From Methanobacterium sp. (GTDB taxonomy: Archaea; Methanobacteriota; Methanobacteria; Methanobacteriales; Methanobacteriaceae): DNA of 19,719 nt. Made by a program: the position numbers and the translations under genes. Positions 16,193-19,719 of this stretch are shown piece by piece (the stretch's first letter is position 1; the number at the start of each line of letters is the position of its first letter). The DNA lies in NCBI GenBank assembly GCA_019084405.1, contig JAHRFX010000002.1, forward strand, positions 1 to 19,719. The letters are read 5' to 3'. Under the pieces are notes generated by a model. That model had not been told where the DNA came from, ran no database searches, and was given only the letters and a program-made list of their open reading frames with translations.

Positions 16193-17317
16193 ATGAAATT
16201 CGCTTGGATTATGGCCCCTGAAACAAAATGGGAAGAAAAAAAAAGTTACATTACCACCGCACTGGAATCAGGAATTGATCACGTTCTGGACCTGTATAAT
16301 GTTAAAAATATCAGGAAATTAGGAAATATAACTGTTATATCAAATCAGGACGATGCTGATATAATTTTAGTGGGTAAAAACGGTGAAGGTGACGGGACCC
16401 TCCACTTGCCTATAGATTTAGATGATTCTAAAGATCTGGCAGTTGCTTCCAGTTTTAAAAGAAAATCTAAAATTGTGGCGGCCTATGTAGAAATTAACAG
16501 TAAAAAACATGAAGAACTGGCCAGAAAATTAGGTAGAATAGTAGATTATCTCATTTTAGTAGGTAGTGACTGGAAAGTTATTCCTCTGGAAAATATTATT
16601 GCCGACCTGCAAAAAGAAAAAGTAAAATTAATTGCCGCAGTTTCTGATTATGAAGAGGCTAGATTAGCTTTAGAAACCCTGGAACATGGAACTGATGGTA
16701 TTCTTATTCAGCCCCAGCATTACTCTGAAATTAAAAAAATTACCGAATTAATGGATAAGATCAAATCTGAAAATTATGATTTAAAAGCAGCCACTCTAAC
16801 CCGTGTAGAGCCAGTTGGTTCTGGAGACAGGGTATGTATTGACACCTGTTCTATAATGAATGTAGGGGAAGGTATGCTTATTGGTTCTTATTCTAAAGGA
16901 CTTTTCCTGGTTCACAGTGAATCACTGGAAAGTGAGTATGTTGCTTCGAGGCCTTTTAGAGTAAATGCCGGCCCGGTACAGGCCTATGTTATGACCCCGG
17001 ATAATAAAACCAAATACCTCTCGGAAATTGAAACCGGTGACGAAGTACTTATTGTAGATAATGATGGAAAAACTAAAAATGCCATTGTAGGCCGGGTTAA
17101 AATAGAAAAAAGACCATTGATATTATTAGAAGCAGAATATGAAGGCACTAAAATTAAGACTCTACTTCAAAATGCAGAAACAATAAGACTGGTCAATGAT
17201 GAAGGAGAACCCATTTCTGTCTCAAATTTAAAAGAAGGTGATAAAGTTATGGTTTATCTGGATAAAGGAGCCCGACATTTTGGTATGTCCATTGAGGAGA
17301 GCATAATAGAAAAATAA
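16193..17317 (+). CDS. 3-dehydroquinate synthase II (archaeal AroB')
   Basis: This enzyme performs the NAD-dependent oxidative deamination and cyclisation of ADH to 3-dehydroquinate, using no DAHP. The 374 residues have the typical opening MKFAWIMAPETKWEEKKSYI, the central ATLTRVEPVGSGDRVCIDTC, GEGMLIGSYSKGLFLVHSES and ASRPFRVNAGPVQAYVMTPD, and the C-terminal VYLDKGARHFGMSIEESIIE. I recognise these from the family (COG1465). GAAGGTAAAT precedes the ATG. The gene follows ADH synthase by 34 bp and ends in a T-rich stretch. Product 3-dehydroquinate feeds Phe, Tyr, Trp and folate-like pathways. It is cytosolic and the frame is intact, so the identification is firm. Confidence 0.95.
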   Translation: MKFAWIMAPETKWEEKKSYITTALESGIDHVLDLYNVKNIRKLGNITVISNQDDADIILVGKNGEGDGTLHLPIDLDDSKDLAVASSFKRKSKIVAAYVEINSKKHEELARKLGRIVDYLILVGSDWKVIPLENIIADLQKEKVKLIAAVSDYEEARLALETLEHGTDGILIQPQHYSEIKKITELMDKIKSENYDLKAATLTRVEPVGSGDRVCIDTCSIMNVGEGMLIGSYSKGLFLVHSESLESEYVASRPFRVNAGPVQAYVMTPDNKTKYLSEIETGDEVLIVDNDGKTKNAIVGRVKIEKRPLILLEAEYEGTKIKTLLQNAETIRLVNDEGEPISVSNLKEGDKVMVYLDKGARHFGMSIEESIIEK

Positions 17318-17325
17318 TAATTAAT

Positions 17326-17345
17326 TACTGTTTTTTTAATTTTAA
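17326..17345 (+). terminator. U-rich terminator-like tract after 3-dehydroquinate synthase gene
   Basis: A T7 run followed by AATTTTAATTATTT begins about 12 bp past the stop. It has no hairpin, consistent with archaeal oligo-T termination and with thpR having its own promoter in the 226-bp gap. Confidence 0.4.
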
Positions 17346-17543
17346 TTATTTATTTCTTAAATTCTAAATCCTTCTATTAAATTTCTCTTTTTAAATTAGA
17401 TGATTAATTAAAAATTTTTTTATTTAAATATATTAGAACTTATAGATAGAATGAAAAACTTATAATTAAGTATAGAGTTTTTACTCGCATTGGTTTTTTA
17501 GAAAGCATTTCTCTTAGAACTAATTAAAAGAGAAGGTGAGGAT

Positions 17544-18110
17544 ATGAGTGATTCTCCAGTTATAAGGACCTTTTTAGCAGTAGATATTGATAAATCATTA
17601 AATGAAGGTATATTGGATGTTCAGGAAAAACTTAAAATCGTAGAAGCCCCGGTTAAGTTTGTTGAAAGTGAGAATTTGCACTTCACCCTTAAATTTTTTG
17701 GTGATATTTCTGAAGAAAAAATAAGTGAAATATCTTCTGTAACTGAAGAAAAACTAAAAAATTATGATCCATTCTCTATTTCCATTGAAGGAATGGGAGT
17801 TTTCCCCAGTTTAAGATATATAAGAGTATTGTGGATTGGTACCAAAGACACTGATTCATTTTCCAGCATACAAAAAGATCTGGATGGTGAATTTATAAAA
17901 ATGGGATTTTCTAAAGAAAGAAGTTACCTTCCCCACCTTACCATCGGCCGTTTGAAAGGTTCCACCAATAAAGAACTGCTGGTGGGAAAAATTGAAGAAC
18001 TAAAAGAAGTTAAAATCGGTGCCATGGAAATTGACCATTTAGTCCTTAAAAAAAGCGAACTCACCCCTGCAGGCCCCATTTACACTGACCTGGAAGTATT
18101 CAAACTTTAA
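17544..18110 (+). CDS. thpR: RNA 2',3'-cyclic phosphodiesterase (LigT/2H family)
   Basis: This 188-residue 2H phosphoesterase opens 2',3'-cyclic phosphates at RNA ends and can reversibly ligate tRNA halves with 2'-5' bonds in vitro in bacterial relatives. Both HxT motifs are intact: H46-x-T48 in NLHFTLKFFGD and H131-x-T133 in LPHLTIGRLKG, spaced as in the family. The opening IRTFLAVDID is also typical. A strong AGGTGAGGAT sits before the ATG. It is followed 66 bp later on the same strand by cca, so two RNA 3'-end enzymes are neighbours, although cca appears to have its own TATA box. The family is certain; the in vivo substrate is not known. Confidence 0.94.
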   Translation: MSDSPVIRTFLAVDIDKSLNEGILDVQEKLKIVEAPVKFVESENLHFTLKFFGDISEEKISEISSVTEEKLKNYDPFSISIEGMGVFPSLRYIRVLWIGTKDTDSFSSIQKDLDGEFIKMGFSKERSYLPHLTIGRLKGSTNKELLVGKIEELKEVKIGAMEIDHLVLKKSELTPAGPIYTDLEVFKL

Positions 18111-18140
18111 TTAATATTGTTTTAAATAGCAGCTAAATCT

Positions 18141-18150
18141 TTTATATATT
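18141..18150 (+). promoter_or_regulatory. Candidate TATA box for cca (near-leaderless transcript)
   Basis: TTTATATATT lies 27-36 bp before the ATG at 18177, and no Shine-Dalgarno sequence is visible in front of that ATG. With usual archaeal spacing the transcript would begin within a few bases of the start codon, suggesting a leaderless or nearly leaderless mRNA, unlike most genes in this window. Confidence 0.45.
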
Positions 18151-18176
18151 ATCCCCACATCTACTTATTTATTGAT

Positions 18177-19562
18177 ATGAGGCATCAGATGAATTACGAT
18201 TCTATTTTAAGCTATATCAAACCCGACCAAAAAGAAAAAGCAAAAGTGGAAGAATTATCAAAAAAAATTATAAATTTTCTGGATAACCTATCCCTGCAAA
18301 AAGATATCCCCTCTAAAGCGGTTCTGGTAGGTTCAGTAGCCAAGGGTACCTGGCTTTCTGGAAAAGCAGATATTGATATATTTTTAAATTTCCCACTGGA
18401 AACTTCACTGCAAAATTTAAAAAAAAATGGTCTCTTTTTAGGTCATGAATGTATTAAAAAAATGGGTGGTATGGCTGAAGAACGTTATGCATCTCATCCT
18501 TATGTTACCGGTACCATTGATGGATATGAAATAGATTTTGTACCCTGTTATGCTATCGAGAACTCCAGCCAAATAAAATCTGCAGTTGATAGAACTAACC
18601 TTCATAACATTTACATCCAGCAGAACTTGAAAAGCGAACAGCTAAATGAGGTATTACTTCTTAAAAAGTTCATGTATGGGGTGGAAACATATGGGTCTGA
18701 ATTTAAAGTAGGGGGATTTGCAGGTTATCTATGTGAGTTACTTATATTGAAATATAGTAATTTTGAAGGGGTATTAAAAGCTGCTGCCCATTCATGGGAA
18801 CCTGGCCTGATTATTGATCTGGAAAATTATGATACCGGTGAAAATTTTACTGAACCCCTGGTGGTGGTGGATCCAGTAGATAAAAACAGGAATGTTGCTG
18901 CTGCTTTAACCCTGCAAAAGATGTCAGAATTTGTGGCAGCCTCTAGAAATTTTCTTAGTGAGCCGAAAGAAGAGTATTTCTCAAAGATAAACTTAAATGG
19001 GAATTCCAAATTAGTTGAGAAACTTTTCACCAGACGGGGTACTGAAACCATTTTAATTTCATTCAAACCCCCTGAAGTTCCATCTGATGCAATTTATCCC
19101 CAGTTAAAAAAAACTGCTGATTCAATGTCCCGTAAATTATCTGATGAAGGTTTTATAGTGGAAAATAATGGTTACTGGACAGATGAAATTGATTTAGCAG
19201 TAATAATTTTAGAATTAAGTTTATGGAGTCTTCCAGACTATAAAAAAAATGTTGGTCCGGAGTTATGGAATGAATACCATAGCTCTAAATTCCTGGAAAA
19301 ATATGGTAACCAGGCCTATCTGGAAAAAGATCGATGGGTAGTGGATATTCCCCGAAAACAAAAAGACATTTACATTTTCCTGAATTATTATCTGCAGAAG
19401 GAGAACATACATCATCTAAAAACAGGAAAACACCTCAAAAAGAAAATACTGCAGTATCATGAAATTCATGATGTATCTGATTTTCTGGGGAAAAATCCCC
19501 CTCCTGAAATTTTAGATTTTCTATTTAGATTTTTAAATCCCGGCCAGCAGTTATGGAGATAA
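18177..19562 (+). CDS. cca: CCA-adding tRNA nucleotidyltransferase, archaeal class I
   Basis: This enzyme adds or repairs the 3'-terminal CCA of tRNAs without a nucleic-acid template. The 461 residues are normal for the archaeal class I enzyme. The nucleotidyltransferase signature is intact: GSVAKGTWLSGKADIDIFL (52-70) with metal-binding D65 and D67, and the third carboxylate D119 in GYEIDFVPCY. The central GGFAGYLCELLIL and the C-terminal tail domain are present. The ATG at 18177 lacks a Shine-Dalgarno but fits a leaderless transcript; ATG 18189 (fifth residue) is the alternative. It follows thpR on the same strand. The remaining 157 bp of the window are AT-rich and hold no gene I can support. 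Confidence 0.95.
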   Translation: MRHQMNYDSILSYIKPDQKEKAKVEELSKKIINFLDNLSLQKDIPSKAVLVGSVAKGTWLSGKADIDIFLNFPLETSLQNLKKNGLFLGHECIKKMGGMAEERYASHPYVTGTIDGYEIDFVPCYAIENSSQIKSAVDRTNLHNIYIQQNLKSEQLNEVLLLKKFMYGVETYGSEFKVGGFAGYLCELLILKYSNFEGVLKAAAHSWEPGLIIDLENYDTGENFTEPLVVVDPVDKNRNVAAALTLQKMSEFVAASRNFLSEPKEEYFSKINLNGNSKLVEKLFTRRGTETILISFKPPEVPSDAIYPQLKKTADSMSRKLSDEGFIVENNGYWTDEIDLAVIILELSLWSLPDYKKNVGPELWNEYHSSKFLEKYGNQAYLEKDRWVVDIPRKQKDIYIFLNYYLQKENIHHLKTGKHLKKKILQYHEIHDVSDFLGKNPPPEILDFLFRFLNPGQQLWR

Positions 19563-19719
19563 AAAATTAGTGAGGATAGCTTTAAATAGATAATCAGTAC
19601 TTCGTAAAGTGTTTTTGTAATTATGGTTTTTAAATGTTTTTGGGATTCATTTATACTTGGTATTTATCGTCTTATTTGTTTATATATTTAATTATGTCTT
19701 TGTTTCTGTTTTCTTTTGG

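Overview
The window is AT-rich, densely coding archaeal DNA from a methanogen, most likely a mesophilic member of the Methanobacteriaceae such as Methanobacterium. The evidence is an archaeal-type AspRS, the methanogen marker protein MtxX, the aspartate-semialdehyde-fed early shikimate pair (ADH synthase plus 3-dehydroquinate synthase II), a pantoate kinase, the archaeal riboflavin-pathway reductase, a class I CCA-adding enzyme and a UPF0058 protein. Translation starts often follow GGTGAT or GGAGG Shine-Dalgarno sequences, TATA-like boxes lie upstream of several genes, and U-rich tracts lie downstream of many. The genus call is an inference. From memory, unchecked, the order UPF0058-hisD-aspS-cbiC-hemL resembles Methanothermobacter thermautotrophicus.

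Layout. 186-494 (-) UPF0058 protein; 504-1049 non-coding; 1050-3717 (+) hisD and aspS; 3718-4066 non-coding with a terminator; 4067-5971 (+) cbiC and hemL, a tetrapyrrole pair; 6138-6857 (-) zinc-ribbon membrane protein; 7043-7753 (-) DUF4012/LCP-like secreted protein; 7754-8162 a divergent regulatory region with a strong inverted repeat; 8172-10471 (+) mtxX, uppS and a TatD nuclease; 10475-11546 (+) a broken capA-like gene; 11585-11959 (-) carboxymuconolactone decarboxylase-like protein; 12245-12907 (+) riboflavin-pathway reductase; 12917-13582 (-) PHP-domain phosphoesterase with an apparent ATT start; 13724-14593 (+) pantoate kinase; 14668-15270 (+) an unassigned SAM methyltransferase behind a 28-bp tandem duplication; 15364-17317 (+) ADH synthase and 3-dehydroquinate synthase II; 17544-19562 (+) thpR and cca.

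Most genes are core anabolism or information processing: histidine, aromatic amino acids, tetrapyrroles (B12, F430, heme-like), riboflavin/F420 precursor, CoA, polyprenyl lipid carrier, tRNA charging and tRNA 3'-end building. I found no tRNA or rRNA gene, CRISPR array, insertion sequence, prophage or obvious defence system. The points most worth a second look are the decayed capA gene, the ATT start of the PHP protein, the His/Pro signature predicting a non-discriminating AspRS (hence tRNA-dependent Asn synthesis), the inverted repeat next to the TATA box of the LCP-like gene, and the tandem duplication that doubles a TATA-like element in front of the unknown methyltransferase.
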